A stretch of 64,000 nucleotides of DNA from Cycas panzhihuaensis (GCA_023213395.1 CM041465.1:131571741-131635740); one strand, 5' to 3'. Positions 12,101 through 25,117 are shown, numbered from the stretch's first letter. The notes: a model not told the origin generated them from the letters alone. Program-made: numbers and translations.

Positions 12101-13130
12101 ATATGTGAAGAGAAGAGGGACTTCTATAGTTGCTTGCATGGTGTATATGGATGATCTAATAATCAACGATAATTATGGCAAGGTCATAACTAAAGTTAAA
12201 TCTAATTTGGGAGCTTCTTTTAACATGACAGATCTCATGGAACTTCACTATTTTTTAGGCATTAAGATTAGGTAGATGGAAGATAGGATCATATTGTTGC
12301 AATCACAGTATGTAAAGAACTTACTTGAGAGATTTGGAATGTAACACTGCAAACCTATTGCAACACCATATGTAAAAGGTACAAGGTTGTAGAAGGACAT
12401 GGCCCAACCTTCTGTAGATGGCATTAAGTATTACCATTTGGTAGGGAGTGTCATCTATTTGACTCATACCAGGCCAGATATCGCATACGCTATTGAATTA
12501 GTTTCCTGCTATATGCAAAACCCTCAGGAGCCTCATTTGGTGGTAATAAAGTGGATTTTGAAATATCTGAAGGGGATAATCAATCTTGGTCTTGAATACC
12601 ATAGAGGTGAGAAGATCAAGTTATATGGCTACACAGATGCTGATTGGGTAGGAGATTCTGATGATCGGAAGTCCACTGTTGCATACCTATTTAGTATTAT
12701 AAATGAATTAGTTTCATGATAGTCAAAGAAGCAGAAGACAGTGGCGCTATCTTCTACAGAAGCAGAATATTAAGGACTTAGTACTGGTGTGAAGGAAGCA
12801 TCATGGTTGTGTGGTCTCTTGGAATTTCTTGGCATTTCTAATGGACATCTAATTCTCTTTGTTGATAATTAGAGTACCATTCACCTATCGAAGAATCTAG
12901 AGTTTCATGCATATATGAAGCATATCAAGATTCAACACCATTATATTTATGATTAGATTAAGTTAGGAAAGCTATAGGTCGACTATTATTTGAGTGAATT
13001 ATAGTTTACAGATGTGTTTACTAAGCCATTCACTGAAGATTAATTCACGAAGATGTGTACCAGATTAGGACTCACAACTATTATCCTTGAGGGGGGATAT
13101 ATCGACAAGGATAAAGAAGTTACAAGATAG
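9132..13130 (+). pseudogene. Copia-1 gag-pol polyprotein, nonsense-riddled but frame-preserved
   Basis: One frame of about 1,333 codons from ATG at 9132 to TAG at 13128. In order it shows: a UBN2-type Gag (NGNNFSEWKSNM); the zinc knuckle CNYCKKDGHHEMNYWFKH (about 9841-9893); a protease with a degraded active site where the family has DSGAS; the integrase GAG-pre motif (LWHNCLGHLNYRSI) and core (HSDIMGP, VFMDDYTKKVW, VVERKNHTMMEMAR); reverse transcriptase (IYGLKQAPHAWYEK, VYMDDLI at about 12144); and RNase H (TDADWVGDSDDRKST, SSTEAEY). About 35 internal stops interrupt it, about 23 of them TAG, but I found no frameshift. Family comparison puts them mainly at Gln or Trp codons, and a sibling fragment at 41022-41357 has Gln at four of these positions. 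Confidence 0.93.
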
Positions 13131-13195
13131 TCCCAGCCTTCATGATAACTCAACTACTGCATGTTGTAGGTTCCCCACATTCACATTAAGGGTAA
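13080..13195 (+). other. Copia-1 3' end: pol tail, spacer and polypurine region
   Basis: A purine run, TTGAGGGGGG, occurs inside the pol tail at 13088-13097. The tract adjacent to the LTR is decayed here (ATTAAGGGTAA). The sibling copy on the minus strand at 60351 reads ATTGAGGGGGGA directly before the LTR, so that is the likely ancestral polypurine tract. Confidence 0.6.
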
Positions 13196-13557
13196 TGTTA
13201 ACGTGGTAGTTAATTATTAAGTCACTTAGTTAATATTAATGTGGTTTAATTAAGTGAAAGGGTCTGAAGCCAAAAGGTGCGACTTAATCAGAGGGTCACA
13301 ACCCTAATCGAGTGACACCTCTTGGAGAGCATAAATGCCTTGAGGCCTTGTATATTCAACATCAAAGTATTCATTGTGCAATAATCAAGTGATCCATCAG
13401 GATCCTCTTTGTGGTGGGTTTTTTCCTGAAAGGGTTTCCCACGTAAATTCTTGTGTACTGTGCACCTATTTTCTATGTTTTCCATTTGTTGCTTACTATG
13501 TATGGTTAAAGATCTTACATATGGGAACATTTGTGTATGATTTCATGTTCCTGAACA
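13196..13557 (+). repeat. 3' LTR of Copia-1
   Basis: 362 bp, TGTTAACGTG to TTCCTGAACA, colinear with 7036-7398. It is followed by the target duplicate CATAT at 13558-13562. Confidence 0.95.
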
Positions 13558-13562
13558 CATAT

Positions 13563-16500
13563 AAGTGTATTTAAAGTTCATTTGCAAGAGATTACCTAAG
13601 TAGGATTGATCATCTTATAAAAGCAATATATGAGTAAAGATATTTCAGTTCATAGTAAAGACTTTTTCAAGTGTCTTGATATTGAAATTAAGGATTCATA
13701 TTCACTAATGAAATATTTTAGAGGCTTTTTTGAGCACCTCATAACAAACATTCGTTATTAGAATGAAGTCAGTATCCCATCAGTGAAATGCCAAATAAGC
13801 AATAAGCTTATATAGTATGATAAGTGGCAACCAAAATCAGGTATGAGGTAGTATATGATAATAAATAAAAGAAGGCATATGGGATATATCAAATTATTTT
13901 AGTATAAGGGCATGTGATATATCAATAAAAGGAGTATTTATGGCATAAGATATTTATGATAAAATAAAAGATTTGATTAATTTTTACTTGTGATAAAAAT
14001 AACTAAGGTTTGAGCAAGAAATCACCTATGATATTAAGAGGTATCTTTTAAGAATTTACTGCTAGATGACTTTGAGGTAGAATTTGTAGACTGCTTGTTG
14101 TTTAACTAAATTATTGAGTTCTCATTATCTAGTATTTTTAAAACTTCTTTGCTTGCTACCTTAAAAGATGCTTGGCTATAAGTGACTAACTATTGAGAGA
14201 TAACATATGTGAATATGTTATAGCTACCATGGACTTATTAACCCTCCATAGAGAATTATACACTGAAGAAGAAGATGAAACATAGATCACATGCCCATTC
14301 CCTATTGTTATTGGTCCACAAATATGAAGCTAGAGAAGAAGCTATATAGAAGATCCATGTACAAACTAGATTACGAAGACCCACAAATTAATAGCCATAG
14401 AAAAAAGTGGAGAACATAGAGGAAAGAACATGATAAGAGAAGTGCCATCATTTGTGTTAAACTCATGGATGAATAAATGAAATAGTTGAGAGATCTGCCA
14501 CTTCTAAAAAAATGGATTACAGATAAAGAATGCATAGCTTAAAGAGTTTTGATATTCTATATATAGAGAAGCCACTATAAATGACAATCAAATCTACCCC
14601 ATAGAAGTAAAGGCTTTTACTTATGAATGCATCCAAGACAAAGTAGATGCATGGAGAAAGATGAAGATACCTACCCTATTAGGCTAATCAATTCTCACAT
14701 AGAGAAAAATATAGTCCTATGAATGATATAAATATCACACACTCGTAAGAAGAGTCATATAATTCTTGCCATAGAAAGAGACATATAGATTTTATTACCC
14801 TTTAAAAATCAATCTAAAAAATTATTTAGAGGTGAAGAATACTTGTGTGTAGGAATTTTAATTTAGATAAAAAAATTTTATATCTAATTTTAAAAATTTA
14901 ATTTAATTAGATATTTTTCTAGATCTGCTAGCCTCGTTGACTGTCAACAGGTGGTCACATAAAGGATTGACATAATTAGGGACTAATTTGTTAAGGGATA
15001 AACTCTAAATATCATTAAACTAAATTGGAATATTTTTATAAAATTAAAATTTATAAGTTAAATTAAATTTTATTTAAAATTTATAGTCAAATTCTAAAGG
15101 ATTGTATACTTTCTCAAGATATACTAGTACTCTTTTGACCATATTTTTTTGTTAGGGTATCAAAATTAGGTCTTGTAAAATTATTGAAAAGATAATTTTG
15201 AGATGGTCAAAATGAGTGGTTGTGTGACATTTTTTAGAAATCAAATGATTAAAAAAATAATGGGTCAAATTAATCAAAGTGCTCTTAACCTCATAGAAGT
15301 TACATTTTATGACCTTTTTAAAGAAAAAAATTTACATATTTCAATGTCTTTAAAGGCTCCTAATATGATGATGAAATCAAGTTTAAAAGACAGAAAAATA
15401 AAGGAAGTTTAACTTTAAATGAAGTACAAATAAGCTCATTTATGATATTTGAAGGTTTAAACTAGATAAAAAAAATATGAAGTGGGATATATTTGATAAA
15501 ATATTAATATAAAAATTTATCAAAATGCTAGATATAAAAATCTCCCTTGAAATTAAACATATTTGGTTCAGTGTAAGTGCAAAATACTAAATAAATAACA
15601 AATCACCTAATTTATTTAAATATGTATTTGAATGAATAACATATAACACCTATTTGATGATAATGACACCATTTGATCTTGATAAAGAGCCTAATTTGTT
15701 TGATATTAAAGAGATAAGGATAATTGAGAATTCCATCTATTTATGAGACAAAGAGAGAAGTCTCATATATTGTTTAATTGACATACTAAATTAGTTATTG
15801 AGTTTATCTAACTAATATTTTAGTTAGTAAAAGATTAGCTAGCCATATATGATAAGAGATATGGAAACATATATTTATGTTATCTAGTTATAACTAACTT
15901 ACTTTGGCTAAGTAGTTTGGTTTATTTATAGAGTTAGTATGTTTTGAATGATTGATATGATGATGTTATTGAATGGTTACCAAAAGAAAGCTACAAAGTG
16001 TATAAGTAAGGAAGCATACAAAGAAATCTTGTACATAAAAGGCAAGTAAAGGTTCACAAGTTACTCTTACACAACACACTAGATTATGTTATTCTAACAC
16101 GTATGCAAGAGGTGAGATTCTATTACTCTTGTAATAAGTAATTTAAAAGCTAATGAACCACGTATCTAAAATAATTACTTGGAGAATTATTAATTATATA
16201 TGCTAATTACTCATGTATTTGGGTAGATGGTTATTATTTTATATGGACCCAATAATCAATTTATTTATTGAGATTATTGATAATTGGTTGATAAATGTTT
16301 GATAACAACTTTACAGGTGAAGATATGAAGATGTTTAGGAAAACACTTAATATATTGGTTGATGTTGATGGATGATGATAATTGGATTATTTATAGGATA
16401 AATATTTATAGTTAGCCACTGAGGTATATAAATGACTACATATAGGTTATACAAATTAATATCTATAAGAGACAAATATAATAGATGATAGATTTATAGA

Positions 16501-16660
16501 TAATGGATGATATGATAATTACAAGTTATAGGTGATGATACATAATATAGTTACAACTTAATACAAATATAATTTACTATGCATGTTACAAGATCCAACA
16601 AACATAAAACATAATAAAGATGAAGATAAAGATTTAAAGATATTAAACATTAAGAGGGAA
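13563..16660 (+). mobile_element. Element A1 internal region, right part (no retrotransposon genes seen)
   Basis: Continues the family A internal region after the Copia insertion; the flank GTGTATTTAAAGTTCAT matches 38684 and 58256. It is about 3.1 kb, AT-rich, colinear with 34600-37713, and carries no gag, protease, RT, RNase H or integrase motif that I can find. It ends with the polypurine tract TTAAGAGGGAA (16650-16660) at the 3' LTR. The organisation is that of a non-autonomous LARD-like element. Confidence 0.75.
15110..15340. other. Conserved potentially coding segment of family A internal region
   Basis: A segment of about 230 bases that stays open in at least one frame in each copy: plus strand here (15203-15412), minus strand at 36090-36329 (79 codons), 40354-40644 (96 codons) and 59683-59973 (96 codons). 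The minus-strand translations share KFIKYNF(C/Y)E(V/I)K and HFNHLKILF. I do not recognise the product, and the copies are recent duplicates of one another, so openness alone is weak evidence of coding. Confidence 0.3.
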
Positions 16661-16754
16661 TGTTAGAATATATAATTTAATCATATATGTAATGTTTAAT
16701 ATTAATAATATAAACATGTATATAATCTCACTAATTATGTACATTGAGAAATGT

Positions 16755-16791
<37 letters not shown>

Positions 16792-17000
16792 ACATATATA
16801 TACATACACACACACACATATACATATATGTGTGTGTGTGTATATATATATATTAATATCATATTGGATGATATAATGACTCAAGAAAAATTATAGGTTA
16901 CTCATGAGGTGAACATTAATATAAATATATATATACATACCACTTAAGAACTTGAGAAAGGTTTATGGCTTGTATATGTATTCATTTTGATCTTAAGAGG
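16661..17000 (+). repeat. LTR of family A, left part, split by a Gypsy insertion
   Basis: Starts TGTTAGAATATA after a polypurine tract. It is cut at 17000 after ...CTTAAGAGG; the rest of the LTR resumes at 33928-34193. The 5-bp target is AGAGG at 16996-17000 and AGATG (one change) at 33928-33932. Confidence 0.88.
16756..16851. repeat. (AC)n / (TG)n / (TA)n compound microsatellite
   Basis: (AC)15 at 16756-16786, then mixed TA/CA repeats. From about 16801 a long self-complementary stretch of (AC)n followed by (GT)n could fold back on itself. It occupies the position where the LTR at 6099 has (TA)n. Confidence 0.9.
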
Positions 17001-17168
17001 TGCAATGAACTTTATTTTAATAATTGTTAAATCTCCTAAGAAGATTGAATCTCTATAAGAAAGTTTACACAAGCACAAGATCTCCTTATATTTCTAGACC
17101 ACTTCGAAGAGGTAACCTCTCAATACATAATATCTTAATACTCAAAAGTATCCCTTATAAGAGTGAAG

Positions 17169-17206
<38 letters not shown>

Positions 17207-17366
17207 TATATAAGGCTATTAAGGCTACTCCTCCCTCTTGACTAAAGTATATGGGATAAATATAATAATAGATTAGTGAAGAGAAAGAAGGAGAAGAAGA
17301 AGAAGATACATCAAAGAGAAAAGAGGAAGAAGGTAGATATATGAGAAGGGAATCATGTATATAATA
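17001..17366 (-). repeat. 3' LTR of Gypsy-M
   Basis: 366 bp. On the plus strand it runs from TGCAATGAAC to GTATATAATA. The minus-strand polypurine tract TTTAAAGGGAGGGAAC lies just right of it (17367-17382). It contains (TA)n at about 17173-17206. Confidence 0.88.
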
Positions 17367-17382
17367 AGTTCCCTCCCTTTAA

Positions 17383-20300
17383 AAAGCTTTACCTTCAAAG
17401 CTTAATTAATTCTAGATATTCTTGGATAATCTTCTCACCTTCCTATATTGAATCATTTTATAGTAGTTACTTTTATTTTCTGAGCTACTTCTTGATTTAT
17501 TGAGAACATAAATGTCACATCCTTACCTTAAGGATTTATTTTGGTATCAACTATAATTTCCCTTCATTATCTAAGAGTGGGAGTTCAGTCTATACTTGTG
17601 CTTATTAGCTAATGACCTTTTTCAAATAGGTTATATAAAAGATATTATGGATTTTGGATGTTGCTGGCAACTGTAAGGTGTAGGACACCTTACCCACATA
17701 CTTGAGAACTTGATATAGCTTATATAATCTTAGCCTAATCTTATCTTTGGTATCTCCTTTAAGTTATGTTTGCTTGTAAGGTTATAGGTGGAGGTAGACC
17801 TAATCATTTGGTTAGAACTCCCACTCACTTTATTTTTTATCTGCTTGCTACTTCATCCTATTTAGAGCCAATTTGAATTTATCTTTTAGTATTCAAAGTA
17901 CTTCAACTTGTTGTTATACATGCTCTTCTACTGCTTACACCCTTTAAGTCTCCCTGATATAATTCTTGATAGTTGGTGGTAGATACCCATATAATGGTTG
18001 GAATAGGGTTATTTTTGTAAACATATGATAAGTTGTACTATACCACCATTCTATTAGAGGAAGCTATCAATACCAATGATTTTGGTTATTTGAGATGTAA
18101 TAACAAAGATACCCCTCAAAAAACTTATTGACTACCTTTATTTATCCATCTATTTATGGGTGGTAGGATCAACTCATGGTTAGCTTGGCACCAAATATTT
18201 GGAAGAGTTATATCTAAAATTGGTTAGTGAATTTAGGATCCCTATCACTAACAATCCTTTTTGGTATTCCATGTAGTCAATGTATTTCTTAAATGAATAT
18301 TTCAATAGTCTATTTCACCTTATAAGTAGATTGGATGCCATAAGAAAAGACATATTTTATCAACCTATCCACCACAACAAGGATTGCATCTTTTCCATCT
18401 AATTTAGATAACCTTGTGATAAAATCCATGGATATCTCTTTCCATTTTTGATCAAGCATAGGTAGAGGCTATAGTAGTCTAAGGACCTTGATGGTTTTAG
18501 TTTTATGCCTCTGGCATATTTTAGAATGTGTGACCTAGCTTTTTATATTATATTTAAGTCCATTCTAATAGAAGGATTATTTAATCCTTTGATATATCAT
18601 TTAGAATCTAGAGTGAGTAGTTGCAGGTGAGTTATGGGCATCGTAGAGAATCCTTTTCTTAAGCTTAGATTATGAACTTAAATATAATCTATTTTTATAC
18701 CACAAGACATTTACTAACCATGAAAACCTTTTATGACTATCTTGGTCTTCTTGGAGATCCTAGATCATTTATCAGGTCCCTATGTCTTACTTCCATTCTT
18801 CACAAGCTTCTTAAATCTAGGAAGGACTAATAGATGTGATGGCGTATAATGTAGGTTCCTCTTCTTTTCTAGAAAGAGCATCAATTATAACATTCTCCTT
18901 CCCCTTTTTGTAAATGATTTTGAAGTCAAACCCTTGCATTTCAGATACCTATTTTTATTGCTCCTTAGAGGCTACCCTTTTATCTAGAGAATATTTTATA
19001 CTATCATGATCAATTTTTATCTTAAAGTGTGTCTTAAGAAGGTATTGGTGCCATTTCTCAACCGTATATAAGATTTCCATTATATCCTTTTCATAAGTGG
19101 GCTTAATCAAGTCCCTCACTTGTAGATTTTAACTCTCAAAATCTAGGGGTCATTCTTTTTACATGAGTACCACTCCTAACCCATTTCCTAATGCATCACA
19201 TTTAATAGTAAATATTTTTGTGAAGTTAGGTGTTGTTAACACGGGTCTAGTGGTCATTACTTCTTTTAGTGTTGTAAAGGCTTCACTTACCATCTTTGTC
19301 CACTAAAATAAGTCCTTTAACAACTATATCAAGGGTATTTCTATCCTAGAACATCCCTTAATAAACTTTTTGTAATATCCTATTTATCTTAGGAATCCCT
19401 AAAGACCTTTGATGTCTTTGGATTGGGACCAGTTCTATATAGCGATAATCTTTTTTGAGTCAACCTTTACTCTATCTTGAGAGATGATGTACCTTAAGTA
19501 TTCTAGATTCTTCTTTCCAAAATTATATTTGGATTTCTTAACATAAAGTTGGTTATCTTCTAACAATTTTAAGGCCTTGTCCACATGTTACAAATGCTAT
19601 TTAGCTGTCTAACTATATATGAGGATGTCATAAAAAAATTGAGATAAATTTTCTAAAGTATGGATGGAATAGTTTATTCATAATTCCTTAAAATATGGCT
19701 AGTGCATTAATGAGGCCAAAGGGCATGAACAAGAACTCATAGTAATATTCATGGATTTAAAAAGTTATTTTATGTACATCTTCTATCTTGACCCTAATTT
19801 GGTGATAGCCTAATTAAAGATCCAAATATATAAATATAGTTATACAATATAATTTATCTAATAATTCATTAATCAGTAGTATGGGGAATTTATCCTTGAG
19901 TGTGATTTTATTCAACTCCCTATAATCAACATACATCCAAAATGATTCATCCTTTTTTTTAACCAATAACACTAAGGAGGCACATTTGCTCTCTTAAATG
20001 ACCAATGTATCTAGCAATTTATATACCAACTTTTTAATTTTATTCTTTTATTAGTATAAGTGCTCGTATGAACATATGCTAGGTGGGTTACTTGCAACGA
20101 TAATCTTAATGGCATGGTCCTATTCTCATTGTGGTGGAAGTCCCTTGGGGTCTTCTTCAAAGACTTAAGTATGGTTGACTAGAACTTATTATAATTCTGG
20201 TAATATGTGACTATTATAAGTTGGATCTTCTTTAATTAGGGACTTGTAACCTATGATTATATAATACCTTGTGATTAGCCCTGTCCCTCCCTTTTGTATC

Positions 20301-20643
20301 AACTTCTCCATTGTATATAAGTTGATGAATTATGATGGGAATAGGGTGATTCCATTAAGAAAATACTCTTGACCTTTTGAGTTGAATCGAATGAATAAAT
20401 CTTGTAGGTTAAGTTAAATAGTGCAAAATGTTTTCAACCATTGAACTCTTAAAATCACATCAACTCCTTTATCAAGGATTATAAAATTGAAGTGGGTAAA
20501 TGATACTCCCTCATGGTGAGTCTGATATTATAGCATTTCTTACCACAAGATAGCATTTCCTTATTAGTGATCATGACTTATAAGTTTTTTATTGGATATG
20601 AGAAATAATTGAGCTCTTTAACTAGTTTCCAATAAATGAAATT
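17383..20643 (-). pseudogene. Gypsy-M pol: protease remainder, RT, RNase H, integrase
   Basis: Minus-strand translation, from 20643 downward, gives: the protease after its active site; RT (about 20150-19420) with SLVLLVKKKD, GYHQIRV and EFLFMPFGLINA; the connection and RNase H region (about 19400-18850, ENVIIDALSRKEEE); then integrase (about 18800-17750) with [26 protein letters not shown] and SDRDPKFTNQF. The C-terminal segment at about 17690-17620 reads VGKVSYTLQLPATSKIHNIF. The RT active-site segment is degraded (the YxDD box cannot be read) and many stops occur. Domain order RT-RNase H-integrase places it in Ty3/Gypsy. Confidence 0.85.
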
Positions 20644-20870
20644 TGTTGGAAATCAAACCTATAATAAGATAATATTCTCAAATAGAATAGAAACATCTCT
20701 AGGATCGAATAATACCCTTAAGGCACCTCAAATTATATTAACAAAACATCCTTACAATAGATACATCATATGATACACTATGTGTGTATTTATAATACAT
20801 GACATGATATTGAGAGTGGGACCCACTTACATGTAGGACAAAACAAATGTGTATCACTAATATTCCAATA
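20644..20870 (-). repeat. 3' LTR of the gag-only element
   Basis: 227 bp, plus-strand TGTTGGAAATC to ATTCCAATA. It is about 93 percent identical by eye to 25130-25356. Confidence 0.93.
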
Positions 20871-20939
20871 TGCCCCTTTAATACATATTTGGGTCATTTA
20901 TATTTGCAATGCCTTATTTTTGGGAATGTCTTAAAGTTG

Positions 20940-21107
20940 ATGTCTTCAACTTGATCCTTGTCTTCAATCTTGTAGTGATGTCTTTACTGTAGAATGATAT
21001 CTTCAACTTGATTTTTGTCTTCAATTCTATAGTGATGACATTGTTGTATAATATGCTCAGCTTGATTTTTGTTTTTAATCCTATAGTGATGACTGTTGTT
21101 GCAACTC
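20940..21107 (-). repeat. Three tandem repeats of 54-57 bp at the 3' end of the gag-only element
   Basis: On the plus strand three consecutive units begin TGTCTTCAACTTGATCCTTG, TATCTTCAACTTGATTTTTG and TATGCTCAGCTTGATTTTTG, of 57, 54 and 54 bases. All unit lengths are multiples of three, which suits a repeated peptide of 18-19 residues in a gag tail. The minus-strand reading is open in a frame different from the Gag start, so a frameshift may separate them. Confidence 0.8.
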
Positions 21108-21272
21108 TAGTAAGTGCAAATCCTGATTCTTCATTGTGGCTAGCCTAGTTTAATTTTGATGTAGAACTTGTAAGTAACCATCTTCAAATATAACCTATTT
21201 ATCTTCAATATTCTATATGAATTCTTGATCACCATATACAAAAATGATTTCTTCAATCTTTGGAGTAGAATC

Positions 21273-21902
21273 TTAATCAACTTGAATACTTTTTGAACTT
21301 GAATTAATATTCAAAGTAGAAACATCATTAATACAAGACTCATACTTTATAGGACCATTAGATTCATATTTAATTTCACTTGAAATAATAGTGTCATCTA
21401 AATAAGTCTTTTTTGATTCATCACTCTTAACGTCTTCATTAGTAGTTGTAGTCTCTTCAATACATTCAACCATAGTTTCTTTACATTCAGTAGAAATTTC
21501 ATCTTAACATATTGTTTCATTAGTGTCGATAAAGCTCTCTTCATTTATCTTACCTATATCATAACCGTAACTGATCTTATTTGCCTTTTTAATCATTTAT
21601 TATATCTCTTCATGAGTTTGTTCAAATACATCCCTTAAAAAATTCCAAGCTTCCTTAGTAGTACTTGTATGCTGAATCTTAGAAATGACATAATGATATA
21701 TGGAAGGAAGATTGGCCTTGTCTAATGTAGCAAGAATCATGATAAATGCCTTTTTGTCTTTATTCTCAAGAATTTCTTTTTCTTCTTCATCCTTAGGAAT
21801 AATATATCCATCAGTAATGAGTTTCCACAAACCTCTAACTATAAAAAAACATCTCATTTTAATTGTCCAAAAGAAATAGTTTGCTCCATTATACTTAGGC
21901 AT
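21273..21902 (-). pseudogene. Copia Gag (DUF4219/UBN2 type) of the gag-only element
   Basis: From ATG at 21902 the protein begins MPKYNGANYFFWTIKMRCFF, matching the Gag start PxxNGxNYxxWxxxM of plant Copia elements, with the LW motif (RGLWKLITDGY) and a helical UBN2 segment (TTKEAWNFLRDVFEQTHEE). A stop follows at 21597-21599; the same frame continues with an acidic, Ser/Thr-rich tail to 21273, broken by one further stop. There is no zinc knuckle. Only about 400 bases separate it from the 3' LTR, so pol is absent rather than just degraded. Confidence 0.75.
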
Positions 21903-24900
21903 TAGAAGAAATAAATCCCTTTAGTAATATTCATTTATTTCATGGACATATATGACCACATCATTCTCCTCCATGATTGTAAGTGTATCTCCAAATAATG
22001 TCCCTTTTTTTCAATTAACAAACTTACCTAACATTGGTAACATGCCTATTAATTAATTTGAACAAACTTTCTCATGTCTCATGTCTCTCACATCACTAAC
22101 TTCATCATCACATCATCACATCATCACTTTATTATCTTAATGTTCAAAACATGACTCATGCCACACACATCACCATATAACAAACTCATTCATATACAAG
22201 TCCCTTTTACAATACCAATGTGCTTGCTCTCTATAAACCACACTTCTTTTGATGTTGATAGCTTGCCCTTTAATCACCTTGCCTTCTTATTAATAAGTGA
22301 ATCATCCATTGTCATTGTCAACTCGCTCAACACATACTCTCATAAAATCATATGTAATAGGAGCATATCTTCGCTTCATACTAGCATCATAACACTCATT
22401 TTGTAATTAAACAATGTCTTATACACATCTAATATCACTATCTTTCTTACCCTTCAAACTCGCTCTATCATGCTCTTTTCTTCGCCCATAAAGCTCCTTC
22501 ATATAAATCACATTCCACAAAGCACTAAATTACCATATGCCACCCAATTCACTCATGTAAACACATGAAAAATCACCACCTTATCACCATACTATGTCAT
22601 CGTCACAATAGCTCTCTCATATAAAACATATGTAAGAAAGTAGTTAATTGCCATACACCTCATATCACCAATAGTCACCCATAGAGTGCCATATCACCTC
22701 ATGTCACCTACCTACCTATTAACTCTCTCACTCCTTCTCACATACAAAGAATGTACCATCACCATAAAGTCACTCTGCTTTGCCATATAAATAGCATTTC
22801 AAATCCACTATTATCTCAATTATACTTAATAAATCTATGCCACTTATTACAATGTGTCCACTTGAAATAAGCCCCCACTTAATCAACCAAAGTAAACCAT
22901 AACAACTTTATCCATAATGCCTTATCACATCCATATATTAATGACAAATCAATGGATAACTTAATAAATCAAATTCTAAATATGAATAAATTGACTTTAT
23001 TAAAAAATGAGCGACTTTAGTGATAACAAGCAACTAAATATATTTGTAATTCTAGGGTGATGAAATATATTCAGTGGGCGATCAATAAATTATCAATTGG
23101 TATTTTCCTTTATTATGATTAATATGTGAACATGGGTGATTAAATACCTTTATAAAAGTAGTAATATATGCAAAACTTGAATATAATTCCCACATCTAAG
23201 TGTCACTCCTATGGCAATCTGGGCATCTCTTCCATGGTGATCTACGCAATCAACAAAAGCTAAAACTACACCTTCCATGGTTTTAGTACAATCTCTCAAA
23301 TGGTAGGTATGGCATAATGATAGTCTACATAAGTCTTCAAAATAGCTATCTTCTCAATAGCAATAGAATATAAGCAATAATCTCTATGGACAAGTCAGGT
23401 GATCTTTAGACGATGATGACAATAGTATAGGGTTTTCTCATGAGTAGAAGATAAACTTCACATGATGAACATGTATATAGCTCAATGGTGTAATGGTGAT
23501 CTAGACATGGTAGCTCACCACATGATATTATTTTTACTCATTTGGCTTGACACATAGATATATGGCTGGATGACCCTCACACAGTGAGAACCAGCTAAAA
23601 CATTAATACGACCAATGATAATATGGAAATCTCTAATGGCAACATAAATAGTATATATGCCTGAAAAAATTGGATCAACATGAATAATCGAGGGTGATCA
23701 AACTATTAAGGCATAAGCGAAGCAAATAACTAATTATCATCTCATATGATTGATTATTAATATCATATAGACGATTATAATAAAATGGGTAATATCATAT
23801 ATTAATGTCAACATCAAATATTTATGTCTGTATCTCCACATCTTTGTAAAATCGAACAAATTAATAAAAAAAAGTAAGAGAACAAATTGATCTATGTCTA
23901 TGTGCATTTTGGGATCTCTATAAAATTGATCCTATTCGATAGGGCATCTCATAATATTAAAATGATCTAGTGTGAAAGAATACCTTGACTCCAAAATGGA
24001 AATAGTGTGCATCTTAATCAAATCCCTTTAGTGTGATGCACACGAAAAATATCACCACTCTCAACTATCAGGGTTGTAACCAGAAGAACAACTACATCAA
24101 AATGCCCCATGTGTACCGATACACGAGAATCTCACGACCCCAGTTGGCCATCCAACCTAATTATTTAAGCACAATGAGGATTAATTTCCCTAGGGTTTTG
24201 ATCAAAATTAACTCTAGAAATTCTCAAAACATTAGAACTAGCACAATCTGACACCTACAAAAGCTAACAAAATCATTAGAAACAAAATTAAACCATTCCA
24301 CTCTCCTCTGTTTACATTTGAAATATCTGAGTCTTCATCTCCATACTCTCTATATGGTGTAGCATTCACATTCAACCTTTGTCATCTTCATCACAGTAGG
24401 GTAAAAAATAATAAAAAAAGAAAAAAATATCACTTTACACCCCACAGTCATGGCAACCTTACATTGAATATGTGTTAGTAATATGAAGGAAAGAAATCAC
24501 CATAAGCAAATGGAGCAAAGATCTACTTTTCAATTAGCTCATTCCAAGATTCGAAAGCAATATCTAGTAGATGTTAAATGAAAGAAATGGGTGAAAAAGA
24601 TAGAGCACAAGATGGCTCTGTGAAAAAGGAGAGAGCATGGGATGAAAGGCAGGCACAATTACAGTAAGCTAAATCAGATCAATTACTGGTTGGGTTTGGC
24701 ATGGCAGTGGCCCAATGAAAGGAATAAATGGGTAATTACAAATATACATCACACTGTTGACATAAACATACAGAAAGGTGAAAAATAATATGAAAACTAT
24801 AAATCATCATGACTGTAGCATAATATTGATAAAAATACCATGTTAAAAAAGAACCTCTAAAAAGATAATAATCCACGGGCAGTTGAACAGGTGATTAGAA

Positions 24901-25117
24901 CATAGAGGCATTGAACAATATACACAATGGTAGTAGGGAAGTCTCTCATGTGAACCACAAATAGAATCATGAATAATATTAGCAAACTGGTAATCACCTC
25001 CTCATACATCAATGGAACTAGGGTTTCACTAATTAAATTGGTACACTTACAAACAAAGTTACCTCACACAACCTCAACGATGATGAACTTATAATGAATT
25101 GGTTTTGCTCTACCTTA
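21903..25117 (-). other. Long noncoding leader of the gag-only element
   Basis: About 3.2 kb between the primer site and gag. It is A/C-rich on the plus strand, with small CATCAC repeats near 22105. I see no conserved domain on either strand; short open frames such as 22158-22406 and 24033-24251 look fortuitous. It could hold a captured host fragment, but nothing shows it. Confidence 0.5.

Larger units (their letters stand above)
7036..13557 (+). mobile_element. Complete Ty1/Copia retrotransposon (Copia-1)
   Basis: A 6.5-kb element with two LTRs (7036-7398 and 13196-13557), a primer site, a long leader, a single gag-pol frame and a perfect 5-bp target duplication, CATAT, at 7031-7035 and 13558-13562. 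It lies in the leader of element A1; uninterrupted versions of the target occur at about 34588, 38680 and 58250. The LTRs differ at roughly 35 of 362 positions by eye (about 10 percent), so the insertion is old. The frame is full of stops and the element cannot be autonomous now. Confidence 0.96.

Noticed and set aside
9132-13130. The many in-frame TAG/TAA codons at Gln positions suggested a reassigned genetic code.
   Set aside because: Stops also fall where the family has Trp (for example before VEA near 10957 and before ELHQM near 11871), TGA occurs too, and sibling copies in the window use ordinary CAG/CAA at the same Gln positions. Decay by C-to-T and G-to-A changes explains all of it.
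7036-13557. The possibility that Copia-1 is an active, recent element because it is structurally complete with a perfect target duplication.
   Set aside because: LTRs differ by about 10 percent, the frame has about 35 stops, and the TATA box is altered in the 3' LTR.
16643-16825. Small open frame rich in Cys and Val on the minus strand.
   Set aside because: It is the translation of the (AC)n microsatellite in an LTR.
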